From: Owenia fusiformis
Taxonomy: Eukaryota; Annelida; Polychaeta; Sabellida; Oweniidae
Length of the DNA stretch: 64,000 bases
Assembly: GCA_903813345.2 (NCBI GenBank)
Contig: CAIIXF020000004.1
Span: forward strand, 24,369,985 to 24,433,984
Direction: 5' to 3'
Shown: in pieces, positions 35,601 to 47,171 of the stretch
Position numbering within the stretch: position 1 is the stretch's first letter
Layout of the letters: the number at the start of each line of letters is the position of its first letter
Notes under the pieces: model-generated
Database searches by the model: none
What the model was told of the DNA's origin: nothing
What the model saw: the letters and a program-made list of their open reading frames with translations, nothing else
Made by a program: the position numbers and the translations under genes

Positions 35601-38600
35601 TCTACTGTATTCAATCTTGTTTATTAAATTTTAAAACATCAAATGTGTGTATTCCAGAGTGGCGATGAAGCAGGAAGCAGCATTAGTTCAAGCGACGCAG
35701 AATCACTCTCACAATTTGCGTCACAACTGGAAGCTGAGATTGATGAACCAACCAATCAGGATCCCTCGATCTCAGACAAATTAGAGAGAGAAGCACCATC
35801 TAACAGTTCTCATTTATGGAAAAAGACGATCGACTCCTCATTGATAAAATCTAGTGCAATGAAACATTTAAACTTAAGTGAAAGTGAAACTAGTAATGAT
35901 AGTGCCCCGAGTGAACCATTTGTTACTCCCAGTGAACACTCAGAGTCATCTAATGAACAAATGGGCATTAAGAATGAACAATATAGTCATATTGACCCAG
36001 TTGCCCATGATATTGATCCCAGTATTGACAATGTTGATAAAGACATGGACCTGTCAATCAAAGACAAAAATCCTTTCTTTAATCAAAAACAATCAAACAA
36101 AGATAAGGCTTCTCCCCTTCATGAAAATGAAGCTCCTCCCCCTCAGAATGAACCATTTAAAAGTATTAATGACACTAGTGATGATGGTCCAGTTCTTGAT
36201 AGGAAAGGAAGCCAGCAGTTTGAAGTTACTTTACTTGATGAACTAAGGACTACTTATGCTGAACCAGACACTACCATACAAGAAGGCTCTAAACCTTCCT
36301 CTGGAAAACATTCAACTGTTGCCACTGGTGATAGTGATTCACCTATTGTGACATCAAGACAAAGACATTCAACAGCTATTGAAGAGCCTGCAATGGCTCT
36401 TGCCAAAATGATTGGGTCTCTATCAGATTCATCTGGTGATGAAGAGACTAACATAACTAATGACTCGACCCTTAAAGCAACAAGCCTAGAGAGCGACAAA
36501 ACCCTCTCTGAGTCTGACTCAGATAACAAATCTGAACACACCAAATCAAAACCAGATTCAACCAGTAAACAGACAATGAATTCAAAGTTATCAGATAAGC
36601 ACAATAAGACTCCAGGGGTTGGTAGAAGAAAGGTGAAAGTACTTGCAGATGACTCCCCTGATCTTATGAAACAGATGACAAGATCAAAAAGTCTGACAAG
36701 GCTCACTACGGGAAGGAGGAATGCAGAGCTGAGCAGGTCCAAAAGTCTGATTAAAACACTGGCAGATGTGGCTGAAGTTGAACAAGAAGAAAATGAGGCT
36801 AATGCTAATGATGGAGATGTGACTGAAGGGGATCAGAAAATGAACGATGCAGAGGCCAATGTCGCAGATGTAAGTGAATCTAAAGAAGTTGATAGAGAGG
36901 GGAATGTGGTTAAAGCTAAGGATGCAGTTCATGCAGATGTGACAGAAGGCAATCAAGAAGTAAATGACCCTAAACTTAGTGATGTGGATGGGACTAAAGG
37001 TGATGCAGAGGTTCATGGAGCCAAAGAAAACAATTTAGTTGATGTAGATGCTGCAGATGTGACGGAATGTGATGAAGAGATTGAGCCTAAAACTATTGAT
37101 ATAGTCAAGGCAAATGTAACTGAAAGTTCTCAAGAGGAGATTGAACCTAAATCTAAAGAGACGGTTGATGAAGATGTTACTGAAGGGGACGAAGAGGGAA
37201 ATAATCCTAAAGCAACACTTGATGGAGAGAAACTAGATGTTGTTACAAATGAGGCTCAAATAAAGCAGACTAAATTGAATGATAGTGATGATGCCAAAGC
37301 AAAAGATACTAAAGAAAATGAAAATGAAGATGAATTGACATTGACATTCAGAAAAACAAAACGATTAACGAGGCAGTCATTGAAAAAGCAAAAGACTTTG
37401 AAAAGACAAAATGAAAATGTGCAAGATGAAATTGAAGATGCAAACCAAACCTCCTCTAGCACAAGGATCAAACCTAATGATGATATTGAGAATGACACAT
37501 ATACTGTGGATGATGTATCCAAACCCAATTCTCTAAATGACCCTGTGAAGTCAAAGCAGGTCAAGGATATCCCAAGTGACTTTTCCGTGATTAACTCGAA
37601 CGCAACAAGTGATAAAAAGACTATTGGTAACCCAGCCATTGATGCTAAAGAGGGATGTGAGTCTATTGAAGCGGTTGGTCCTGAAATACCCAGAAAATGT
37701 ACAAGATCTCGTAGCAAAGCATCTAACAGTGAATCTACTGACACACCACACACTCCATCTAGAGTGACAGGCAGTAACAATGAAACTAATGACACAACAC
37801 ACACTCCATCTAGAGTGACACGCAGTAACAGTGAATCTGACACACCACATACTCCATCTAGAGTGACACGCAGTAACAGTGAATCTACTGACACACCACA
37901 TACTCCATCTAGAGTGACACGCAGTAAGAAAGCTCCATTGACTCCAAAACTAGGTGACCGTACCCCAATTACTCCCAGCCCTCCAAAATCCAACATTGAC
38001 CATCTAAATCCGATACATAAAACAGAATCTAACCAAGCTGGAGTAACACAAGAGAAAAACCAAACAAAAACAACCACAACTCCTAAGCCTATTAAACCAG
38101 ATGATCACAATGTTTCTGTCGAGGCTAATACAGAAAGAAACAAGCAAAATACAAGAGATAAAGTGGCCCCAAAGTCCACCACTCCAACCAGAATAACCAG
38201 GAGTAGAAAAGATAAATCCCCATCTTCTGACAACAACATTACAACAAAGAGTCCTCTAACTCCTAAACACACTAGAACCAGACGAAAAAAGGAAGATGAG
38301 AGTCAATTGGATGGAAATGACAATGTTAATGCGATTGTTAATAATGAAAGTGATGACACTGTCGTAATTGCTGACAATGAAAATGCAGCCACAAATGCTG
38401 ACAGTGAAAATACATCCACAGTTTCAGACAATAATAGAATACCAGTAGTTGCTCAAAATGTAAATCCAGTCACAAATACTCAAAACATTGAAGCCAAAGA
38501 TAATATAATGGAAACACTAAAATGTGAAAAAGACATGGATTCAACATCCATCAATAATTTAGAAAAAGTGAAGGAAGAATCAAAAATAGATACAAAAACC

Positions 38601-41600
38601 AATTTGAAATGTGAGCAGACTAAAATTAACCCTGAGAACTCAGACACTATTAATAAAACAGCTACAACAAAGAAATCAGAGGATTCTACAATTATAAAGG
38701 AAGATAGAATTTATGAAACAACAGAACTTAAAGACCATAAAACATCTAGTCAAAGTACCCTCAATGCTAGTACACTCAATATTGAAAAAAGTGAGAATAA
38801 AACTGTTGATTCTGTTGAAAACGATGATGCTGTAACCACAGAAGCCAAGAAAACTGATGATGTTGATGATATCATTGGATCATCCGAAGCTGAGTGTTCA
38901 GAACTTAAAGATGACAGAACTCCACCTGAATGTACCCTTGATGCTAGTATCCTTAGCACTGATGATAATGAGAAAAGTAGGGATAAAGCTGCAATTGAGA
39001 AGGATAAGAAAGAAAACAATACCATTGATACACTTGGAAAAAGTGTGGATGCTAATGAAAGTATCAATTCAACCAAACCTGCTATCAGTGACTCCATAAC
39101 AAACAGTGATTTAAAAGCCAATACCAAAATTACGAACAGTTGTGATCAAACGTTGTCAAATGTTGATGATATCTTGCCAAGTGATAATGATCATTCACCA
39201 GTTGTTGATGATCCCTTGCCAGATGAAAACAATTCTTTGATAGATAGCCATGATTCAGTAGATAGTCCAAGTAGGGAACTGGACTTGGGTGGAACTCAAA
39301 AGTTTGAAGTCAGTTTGGAGAAAATCTACTCAACCACGGATAGAAATGAACAAGAACAACCAAAAGTCTTCCTAGCTACGAAAAACTCAAATGATGTTGA
39401 TCTTTCAGACACTGATGTGGCAAAAGAAACCATTAATTCTACTAAAATAAGGACATTACCAGAGAAGACAATAAGTCAAACATTGGTGTATGTTCCTACA
39501 AAAGAGGAAATGGAGGTGAACAATTTAAATAATCCACCTCCAATTAAAAGAGTCAGCAAATCTGCAGTAACTGTTGTCTCTCCGGAATGTTCTGGAATCC
39601 CAGCTAATGATTCCAATCGTGCTTTTACTCCTGGTTCAAACGACTCAAATGATTCCAACCAATCAAATGACAGTCTTTATTCAGTTGGAAAACATTCATT
39701 TGTGTCCAATCTTCCCATGTCCCCGCAAGAAAATCTTAGTGTTGTATCTCCTGTGTCATCGTTACCTAGCAACGCTGAGCTTCCACTATCTCCACTTTCT
39801 ACCTCCCCAATTGAAGAGCTCCAAGATGCAGTATCACCATTTAGGGAGGGACTTATTGATAACAATGTGGGTCATTCTCCAATAAGGACACCCTCCATCT
39901 TCAGTTCGATGACTCTCCTCCCAGCTATATCTCCCCTGCCTGGCACCCCCAATCCTAAACGTAACAAAAAACGACCCCCGAAAAGTCCTTCCCCTCATGT
40001 ATTCCACACTCATGCACCTGTAGGAGCGATCCAAGTGAAACCGCATCCAATTGAAAAGATCACCACTATAGTCGGGGAGGGAGAACACGAGGGAGTCAAT
40101 TGGAAGACCACTAAGGGCAAACAGAACACTGTGATGGAACAGGTCTCCTCTGGAAATCTCTCATCAAGGGCAGCTGCATTACAAATACTCAAATCTAAAA
40201 AGGGTAAAAAGTCTAAAAAATTGGAAATTTTTAATAAAGATGAATTGGAATCGAGGGGGATACAGGCACAAAAAGCACAGATTGTAGTTAGACTTCAGCA
40301 AGCGAATGTAAAGAAAGTCTTTAATGAGCATGAAGTACCTTCTGTTGGACATACAGGAAAATCATTAGATCATGTAGAAGTGGACAAGCAATCAAAATCA
40401 AAACAAAAACTTAAGCGTAAATCGCAAGAGACATTAACTCACGACCAACCAAAATGTGCAAAAAATGATGCTGGTGACAAACCGGGGCGTAAAACGAGGA
40501 AGCGAAAATCGGGAGAGACGATACAGGGGATAAATTTTGTTCCATCCAGTGAAACTGATGAAAGAGCTCCCAAAAAGAAAAAACAGAGAGGAAAGAAGGG
40601 CGAAGCTGAAGCTACAGTTGCTGCTAGTGATAATTCAAGTGTCAAGAAAAATATAAAACAGATGTCTTATGCAGTTGGGAAAACGAGTAAGTCCCTCATT
40701 GTAGAACCCTTTCTAAGAGCCTTATTGACTGTTCCACACTCTTAAATTTATATCTTTAGAATGATAACAATTATATTGTGATAATATGCTGAAAGATTTT
40801 TTTAATTTTAAAAATAAGAACTTACCAAGCCAATCAAATTCCCTTGTGCCTCAAGCGTAAATGGTTCTTGAATCTAGACATTTGTGTCATTCTGAACTCA
40901 TTGGTTACCATGTATTTGAGTCCATACCTAATACCATATGTATACCATAAATTGACTTTAGATTTACAATAAGATTCACTCAAAAATATGAATATTATTA
41001 CTTTTCAGTTGCTGACACTCAAATAAGGAAATATTCCCGTGATAACTTAATCAAACTACCTGAAGTTCTAAAGGCGTTAAGAAATGTGCCAATAGAAACA
41101 ATATCTGAACGTCTGGCTCAGGTGAGTGATATGGATTTGCAAACATGAATCACTCAGTGTTTGCGATTTTGATTATGCCGATATTTGATCACAAGCTAGT
41201 CTATTTTGTCATTAGAAATATAAAAATAAATTAGCAAGCATTTTTGGTAACCGTGACAATTTGATGATAGGATAAAGCTAATATTTAAGGAGGGTTTGCA
41301 GCCAGAATGCAACATCGGTATTTTTCAATAAAGCTAGCGTCATAAATGACTGAAATATCTGGCTATAAATTCACATTGTAACAATCAACTATAATCTTAA
41401 TCACTTCTTGTGTGTTTGAATTTTTTTGTGTTAAGTAATAAAAGCAAAACTCACGATTCAAATTCTGAAGTGAGAAAGATTGAGAAATGGCGACTGTTTA
41501 AATTTTGAAATTTGTACAAGGCAATGATGCCCATATTTGGCAGAATATCAGAATTGCATTCTGGGATCAAATCCTCCTTGGCTATTATTTAAAAACTCAA

Positions 41601-44600
41601 TTAATTTTGATTCCTTCCAGTCAGTTCATACTTTTGAGGCAGACCTCATGCTGACATTGTTTACTAGATGTAGCGGGAAAGGTGAAGTTAATACACCGAT
41701 TCTTGTAGAGCATGATGTTAGACTACTCCATCTGGTGGACCATCTTGGAACTGAACACCCTGATGTAGGTTAAATTCAAGATACATTTTTGTTCATATTT
41801 GTTCATCTACTTTTACCATTAAGGTGAACCTAGTTAAAATGATTTGGGATAATTTTTTTTGCATGACTTCATTCGCACACTATGCAAGCCTACGTAAAAA
41901 AATCCATTTTATTAAATGAATTAGTTATTCTGCTTGGTGTATCTTATTTGAGATTTAGGTGGCTCTAATTTGATAACACTTGTATTAAATGGTTCAACTT
42001 ATTTATGTGGCATTGCCTACCTTAATTTATTATTTACAGGCTGTGTTTGTTGACATATACAGAATACTTATCTTTTATTTTGCAGGTTGAGTTTGTAGAC
42101 ATGGTGCTACACAACCTGGAGGTCTGTTTTAAAAAGAAGCTAGGAGTCATTGTGTTGGGCAAAGTTTCTATCTGGTGGGTATAAAAGCAAAGCTATGCCT
42201 AACAGGCTCATAGCTTTTGCCAAGGGAGCTTCAATTTTCAAAAAATTCAAGAGGGTTCACATTTGATAACTATGGTCCAAAACCACTTGAAAAAAGTTCA
42301 GGAAAACTGCATTAATTTGAAAGAATTTCTGCGAATCCCCGAATCCCCGCCCCCCTGGATACAGGCCTGCCTAGATAGTATTTATGTTTTTATACCTTGT
42401 ACACACCATTCGTTGTTGTTTGAACCCATTTGAATGCAATATTTGAGTCTGCCTTTTGAATGTCATATAAAATACCTATATAACATTCATATATTTTCAG
42501 TCGATTCTACGCAGCATTGTGTCGTCACCATGGCAACCTGGAGCGTGCTCGCGTGTTTGCCTACAATGTTTTAAAAAACAAATATAGCGGCTTTATGCCA
42601 GGTCTCACAGCGATGGCGGCAGTTTGGCCTGACATCTTTAATCATCGTGGAAAAGGTAATAATCCATAAGCACATATCTCTGACTAGTACAAGTTTAATA
42701 ATGATGACATAAGATTCTACTTTTTTCAAATACTGTACATGTTTCATCATATTTTTTATTCAAAATCATTCAGCACAGAAGGCAAAGCAAACAACATATT
42801 TTAGACGTGCTATCTATACTTGCATGAAGAAAGATAACTAATATGCTAAAGGTGGTAAAAAGAATGTTCAGAAAAGATTACAGTGCCAGTGTGAAAGAAA
42901 TGATGGTCCCCCAGGGATTATGGTCCCCTTTCTTAACGGCCCTTACTGGCCCTGATTGCGTATAAGATAATGAGGGACTGTGTTCAGCATTTGGCTTCTG
43001 GCATTTGGCATCTGTAACAAAATGGTGACATTTTGCATGTTGATGCCTTGTATTTACATGCAGTGTTGTGTTGTCACCATGGCAACCTGGAGAAAAATAA
43101 CAAATTTTCTGTATATTTCAGGAAGAAACATTGGAGTAGCATTTGAGCATATTCTTATGTCCTGTTTGGACTCCACAAAACAGAAACATGCAAAAGTAAG
43201 AATATATCATAGACTTTGAAAAAATGAGTCACAAGAATGTTCTAACATTTTTTATTTTTTACTATATGGGAAAGTAACAAATGAGTCGCAAGAATATTTT
43301 AACATTTTTGATTTACTCATACCAAAAAGTTATATGCAATATATAAGTAGGAATTTCATATTTAGTATTTGAAAGTAACGTGGGGAGATTTTTATTTCAC
43401 CTGAAGTGAAAAAGTGGGATTTCGGGACAGAAATTTTCTGTATGGTTTCTTGAGAGATATGTACTTGCAAAACAGTTATGACAAAAAAATCTAGGAATTT
43501 TCAAAGCATTTTGATTCAGTGAGAATTATATTAATGGCAGTTACACAATTACATTGCCTTTAGATATTATATAGGTCTTTTTCCTCATACATGCCATTGA
43601 CCTTTCATTCATTCTGCATTCACATTTCAGATTCTAAAGGTGCTGACAAGAATTTTGGACTGGAAACCCCCAAAGCTAACAAATGAACGACTGTTTGGTG
43701 TTTTTATAAAAAGTTTAGAAGTATCTGCAGATAAGAAACCCTGCAATGATGGTGAGTAGTTACGTTTAAAGGGTCATGTGACTGAATTTTTTTTTTAAAA
43801 GTGATAGGAATCCATAAGACTAAATTGTATTCATATAATGTTAAATGTGTCTCATAAGCCCAGGTAGAACTGGCTATTTTTTAAATAGTTGAGACTTAAA
43901 TAAATGATTAAATAAATAAAAAAAATGATAACATTGTCCTCCAATATATGAATATTTCTCCTTGCAGATTACTTATTTGGTGATTGTGCAGCTATTGAGC
44001 TCCTATCTAAGTTTAGCACCTGGGTGGAGATTGACTGTGCCCTTCTCCAAAAACATATTCTCCCCACCATAGACAATTACCTAACTCTGCTTGGAGATAA
44101 AAACAATGATGTTACCAAGGAGATACCAAATGCAGTTGAGTGCCATGTTAAACATTTGGTGCATTTATTGGGAGAGCTGTTGTACGGAGCGCCACCTAGT
44201 GAGAAAGTGAATGTCTGTAATATGGTGAACACCTTATCTGGGGTCCTTGAGTACACAGAAATAGGTCAGTATTAATACTTTCAATCATTTATATACACTT
44301 TCCCATGCTATGGGGGGGTGGACGGTGGTGTCACAGATGGTGAAAGGTTCTCTGTTTTCCCTTTGCTTGTTGATTTTCGAGATTTCAGAATATGTACACA
44401 CAAACCCTCTCACCAAGCTCTGATTTAGACTCCAATAGGGATGGGAGTTTGCACTGTTTTAAAGAAGATAAATGTGAATATTAAAATCTGGTTCCAAGGG
44501 ACTTTTTCTTTGTAGCTTTTCTTGATTGAATATAAAGCGAGAAACGCTAAACAGTGGGAGAACGAAAATCTCTGGGGTCATTATGTTACACATTTAAACT

Positions 44601-45015
44601 CTCTCTAACCATCTGACAGTGAGATCTTTCACATTTTGTAGGAATTTGGGATAGACGAAATATTTTTTTAAAATATTAAATGTCTCTTAATTATATTGAA
44701 AACCATAAAGGGTAACATTTAAAAAGGGAAGATGAATCATATATGAACCATTCAAGCAATATGAAAAATATTTCAATTTTAAATATCATTTTATTTGCAG
44801 TTCCTCAAGAGATCAGTGAAGCAGTCATAGAAACATTATTGAAACTGTCGCCATACCAGCCAGTTGTCATAGCAACCAAATGCTATAAATGGACAAATTC
44901 AACAACAAAAGTCATTTCAAAACACATCCAGGATTTAATAGAAATTTTCTGGGACTTTTACAAAGATGATCTGTGTTACATACCTAGACCTGTTTTTGAA
45001 ACAAATGACACCTGA
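23623..45015 (+). CDS. ICE1: ICE1, little elongation complex scaffold, 18 exons, 2391 aa
   Basis: ICE1 scaffolds the little elongation complex (ELL, ICE1, ICE2, ZC3H8) at snRNA genes and Cajal-type bodies. Exons: 23623-23670, 24731-24804, 25714-25809, 26034-26097, 26517-26597, 26859-27006, 32369-32473, 32827-33024, 33846-33970, 35658-40686, 41009-41121, 41621-41764, 42086-42174, 42501-42655, 43122-43195, 43631-43751, 43968-44264, 44801-45015. Phases join without error into 2391 codons (human about 2266). The N-terminal coiled coil carries a LKQKIIQTDMLIKKYSSKC motif closely resembling vertebrate ICE1, the centre is one giant disordered exon, and the C-terminus is a globular helical domain over many small exons, the same layout as vertebrates. 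The start is the ATG in exon 1; an in-frame ATG at 24734 is an alternative. Identity rests on remembered family features, not on a search. Confidence 0.88.
24731..32473 (+). CDS. ICE1: ICE1 exons 2-7: N-terminal coiled coil
   Basis: Six short exons encode residues about 17-206, rich in K, E, Q and heptad leucines. Phases run 0, 2, 2, 0, 0, 1, 1 across successive junctions and match every time. In vertebrates this region binds the ELL subunit. Intron 6 (27007-32368) is large and holds an antisense immunoglobulin-type gene and several MITEs. The donor of exon 7 is triplicated in tandem (see findings). Confidence 0.85.
25038..25198. mobile_element. MITE, gtttcatta family, ICE1 intron 2
   Basis: Left end ggggtttcattaacagcagg, right end ctagtgaaactcc. 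Same family as 19897-20067. Confidence 0.78.
26629..26789. mobile_element. MITE, gtttcatta family, inverted copy
   Basis: Opposite orientation to the copies at 19897 and 25038: begins cactagaatttctcacaac and ends gctgctaatgaaacccctg. It lies in ICE1 intron 5. Confidence 0.78.
27475..28065. mobile_element. MITE nested inside a dispersed repeat
   Basis: The inner element 27559-27955 has inverted ends aaaggacgattctcggtttg and its exact complement. It splits a copy of the repeat family at 5705-6110. In ICE1 intron 6. Confidence 0.72.
28831..28920. mobile_element. 90-bp miniature mariner-like hairpin element
   Basis: Left end caagggtcgttcgaaaag; right end ttttttgaacaacccttg, an imperfect inverted repeat. 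No coding capacity. Confidence 0.65.
29788..30366 (-). CDS. Single-exon Ig-domain type I membrane protein, 192 aa
   Basis: An intact intronless ORF lies antisense inside ICE1 intron 6. It starts with a basic-hydrophobic signal peptide (MAYKHLVTFMGLLMAFTSEV). One immunoglobulin-like domain follows, with the B-strand cysteine (EIQCILN), the tryptophan (KIDWI) and the classic D-x-x-x-x-G-V-Y-T-C signature. Five N-x-T sequons suggest heavy glycosylation. A hydrophobic segment (around residues 137-160) precedes RQRREEK, giving a short basic cytoplasmic tail of about 30 residues. No kinase, ITAM or PDZ motif is obvious in the tail. Family is unresolved; basigin- or neuroplastin-like adhesion proteins have this layout. 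No introns, poly(A) tract or target-site duplication was seen, so a retrogene origin is possible but unproven. Confidence 0.75.
   Translation of the reverse strand: MAYKHLVTFMGLLMAFTSEVQGRVHCMEGKSDEFPDNVNITTSCGMLKANVGEQIEIQCILNPALAIPPHKIDWINPNGTNVRSNTTGAVHQTNGTLMIKNADLKHTGVYTCIATNGTFVKEVHINIYEIPSYLFEGMIIVAINGVLLVIFTIGLAISVIRQRREEKLSGGFQKQKKPKPSKHETKFQKIEK
30755..31065. repeat. Diverged tandem repeat, about 110 bp, three copies
   Basis: The block cc(c/a)catctcttcttgtagatac...gattgaggcccc(t)...atagaaat recurs three times upstream of the nested immunoglobulin-type gene in ICE1 intron 6. Confidence 0.65.
31064..32368. other. Rest of ICE1 intron 6, no gene seen
   Basis: AT-rich, with a poly-C run of about 18 at 31553-31571. 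No coding region, tRNA or element terminus was recognised. Confidence 0.5.
32461..32522 (+). repeat. ICE1: 22-bp triplication of the ICE1 exon 7 donor
   Basis: Three copies of a 22-bp unit containing gaaaggtaaaaatagcg place donors at 32474, 32496 and 32518. The first keeps frame with exon 8; use of the second or third would read into tag or taa stops. Confidence 0.88.
32827..33024 (+). CDS. ICE1: ICE1 exon 8: SPRK-rich segment
   Basis: This 198-nt exon, entered in phase 1, encodes five SP motifs with a following basic residue (SPRK, SPRK, SPKR, SPRK and a preceding SPQR) in about 35 residues. These fit the CDK consensus S-P-x-K/R, so cell-cycle or transcription-kinase phosphorylation is likely but inferred. 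Two other open frames overlap; only this one joins both neighbours. Exon 9 (33846-33970) follows and encodes an acidic then hydrophobic helix. Confidence 0.82.
33971..35657. other. ICE1 intron 9, no gene seen
   Basis: Mostly unique AT-rich sequence. Contains a short aacaaacaagc microsatellite at 35396-35434 and a palindromic stretch near 34945-35015 (cctggaatagcctgac...gacaggctattccgg). Confidence 0.5.
35658..40686 (+). CDS. ICE1: ICE1 exon 10: giant disordered central exon
   Basis: 5029 nt without a stop, residues about 314-1990, from acceptor attccag to donor gtaagt. Composition is very rich in S, T, D, E, N and K, so it is probably disordered. It contains about six acidic repeats around the motif DVTEGDEE (36810-37190), four copies of a TPHTPSRVTRS motif (37735-37930), two distant FEV motifs (36209 and 39294), an SP-rich segment (39700-39990), and basic clusters resembling nuclear localisation signals (KRNKKRPPK, KSKKGKKSKK, RKTRKRK, PKKKKQRGKK). 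Vertebrate ICE1 also carries one oversized central exon. The open frame extends past the donor to 40745, but that tail would remove the C-terminal domain. Confidence 0.9.
41009..45015 (+). CDS. ICE1: ICE1 exons 11-18: C-terminal helical domain
   Basis: Eight exons encode residues about 1990-2391, ending with TGA at 45013-45015. The sequence changes abruptly from low-complexity to a globular, leucine-rich helical fold (for example RFYAALCRHHGNLERARV and KVLTRILDWKPPKL). In vertebrate ICE1 the C-terminal region contacts ICE2 and coilin. Every junction is GT-AG with matching phase. The stop codon lies inside the first unit of a degenerate 21-bp repeat. Confidence 0.85.
42205..42370. mobile_element. 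MITE, GGCCCATAGCCAGG family, in ICE1 intron 13
   Basis: Left end caggctcatagctttt, right end ctggatacaggcctg. Internal gaaaactgcattaatttgaaag is shared with the other copies. Diverged. Confidence 0.6.
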
Positions 45016-45235
45016 CACCCCAGTTCAAACAACTGACACCACAGTTGTTGGATATGATACCATAGTTGAGATACCTGACATCACAATTCAAATATGTGAC
45101 ATCAGAGTTGGAGGTCTGACACTCCAGTTCAGACAACTGATATCAAAGTTTTAATACCTGACATCACAGTTTAGAGATATGACACCATAATTAAAATACT
45201 TGACATCACAGTGTGAGACCTGAGAGTAAGCTGTG
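45000..45235 (+). repeat. Degenerate 21-bp repeat spanning the ICE1 stop codon
   Basis: About ten units of the form acctgacatcacagttnaaat. The coding TGA at 45013-45015 is the tga of the first unit. Confidence 0.75.
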
Positions 45236-45359
45236 AGTGGTGTTTGTTGTTAGGCATTTGTAACAAATTGTCACATTTTTGTGATCCAGGTTGTTACATA
45301 TTGTCAAGTTATGCATAGTTTATTTATATTATTATTATAAGGTGTAAAGGGGTGTATAC

Positions 45360-45785
45360 ACTGGCAGACGAAATGCTTGAAACGAGGGGCGAAAAGGCCG
45401 AAATGCTTGAAATGGTTGAAATTGAAAGAGAATGTGAAAACAGCTTAGGCGAATTGATTGAAATGCTTGAAACAGCAAAACAGATTAAAACAGGGAAACA
45501 GTAATTTTATTTTTGGAGACGTGTTGATTGAAATGCTTGAAACGAAAAACGTGCATGTTCGTTTTTCTTTACAATCGTTTCACCGTTTCTTCATGAATTG
45601 GTAGTAGAAATGCTTGAAACGGCGAAATAGGCACAAACAGCGAAACTTCAAAAAAATTCAAAGGCAAATCGATTGAAATGATTGAAATGCTCAAAAAGAC
45701 GTAAGCATTGAAATGTAAGAAATGATGCAAGCATTGACGCCATTGAATTGATTGAAACAATTGAAACGATTGAAACGCTATTTAC
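45360..45785. repeat. Low-complexity attgaaatgcttgaaac repeats
   Basis: Irregular tandem units around gaaatgcttgaaac. Probably ICE1 3' UTR or intergenic. A minus-strand ORF at 45569-45760 is a by-product of the repeat. Confidence 0.7.
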
Positions 45786-46980
45786 ATTGTATACAGGGCT
45801 TAAGTCATTATTTGACAGCATGTATTATACCCTGATACACATTAACTACCAGTAATTACTTCCTTGAAAGTAAAATAGGTGGCTCTCACTTAACGAGTTT
45901 CCTCTTATTAACAGTGTAAATGAAATTAAACTAGTGTGTAGAATATTTGATCTGTAATCTTTTGATCTTAAAAGTTTTTTAAAGTAACTTTGTTCCGAAA
46001 ATAAATGTCTGAAAGCGACGAACTCTAAAAAGCATTTCAGGATCAGGATCCGGAACTTTGAAATGATGTCTGCTTTATAAACCGAAATTATAATCTTCAA
46101 ATCATCACATGGACAGTTACCGTTTGTTGTATGTATACCCGTTAAAATGTGTGCAAATAAGATGTTAATTTTATCCATGGCTAAACATAGTACACAATGC
46201 CACTTAAAGTGAATACGGCCAACGTTTTTCCATTATAACAATATGTATACTATAATGTATATTAAATGTATTTTTGATTATAACAGATAAAGTGCACATA
46301 CATGTACACTGGTCAGTGTCTGACGATTTTAAACTCTTTTTTGTTGTTTCCATGAATTTTGATTTTCCCATGGATTTTGGCTTCAAAAGTGAGGTGCTCA
46401 AATTTTTCAGAATCAGCTCTTATTGTTAAGCTTAATTTGCCAGTGCTGGCCATAGTCATGCCAATTTTGCCATCAAATATTCTCAAAATTATATTTTATA
46501 AGGAAAGCTGGTCAAAGTTTTGGTGAAATTCAACTCCTGGCGATTCATGCAATTACAGTGTGCTTGACGATGGATGGAAATATTCACGATTAAATCAACT
46601 CCTTAGTGATTTTGATCATTTTTGGAAAGCCAATGAAAAACCTGTTTGGTGATCAGCTTGTCAAAATATTGTGAAGTTGCACATCTACAAATGGATTGTT
46701 ATTTGTCAGATTTACAGTGATTCAAATTCAATTCCCCATTTGTGACTTTACTATATTTGGCTTAAATGTGCACTTTATAAACGTTATAAATCTGTCTACC
46801 CTAGCATGGTCCTTACTCCCCCTGTGGCTGGCAAAGGTTGAAAACCTTGTCCAGCTACAATGGTATAAATACTGCCCATGATAGTGTGATAATCTATTGT
46901 GCAATCATTAGAGAGGTTTCGCAAAATGTTTTTAGCTCAAAATTTGTATCACATTCACCAGATATACAGTATGTGTAGCA
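45786..46980. other. Intergenic, no gene seen
   Basis: AT-rich unique sequence downstream of ICE1. A plus-strand AATAAA at 46000-46005 is a possible distal poly(A) signal. Small ORFs lack any recognisable domain. Confidence 0.5.
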
Positions 46981-46983
46981 GTT

Positions 46984-47171
46984 CCAGGCCTTCCAGGATT
47001 TGCCAAGGGGGGCTCGGTTTTCAATAATTTCCAGGGGGGGTTCACATTTGACAATTTTGGCCCAAATATGGCTAAAAGCAGTTAAGAAGTGCTCAAAATG
47101 GTGAAAAACTGCATGCTTTTGAAAGAATTTCTTGCCCGAACCCTGCGAACCCCCTGGCTACGGGCCTGAGT
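46984..47171. mobile_element. MITE, GGCCCATAGCCAGG family
   Basis: Ends ccaggccttccaggatttgc and ccctggctacgggcctg. Internal caaaatggtgaaaaactgca is shared with 2940-3085. Confidence 0.7.

Noticed and set aside
36254-38077. Long minus-strand ORFs (162 and 273 aa) inside ICE1 exon 10
   Set aside because: Shadows of the Ser/Thr/Asp/Glu-rich plus-strand frame; their hydrophobic composition is what the complement of such codons gives.
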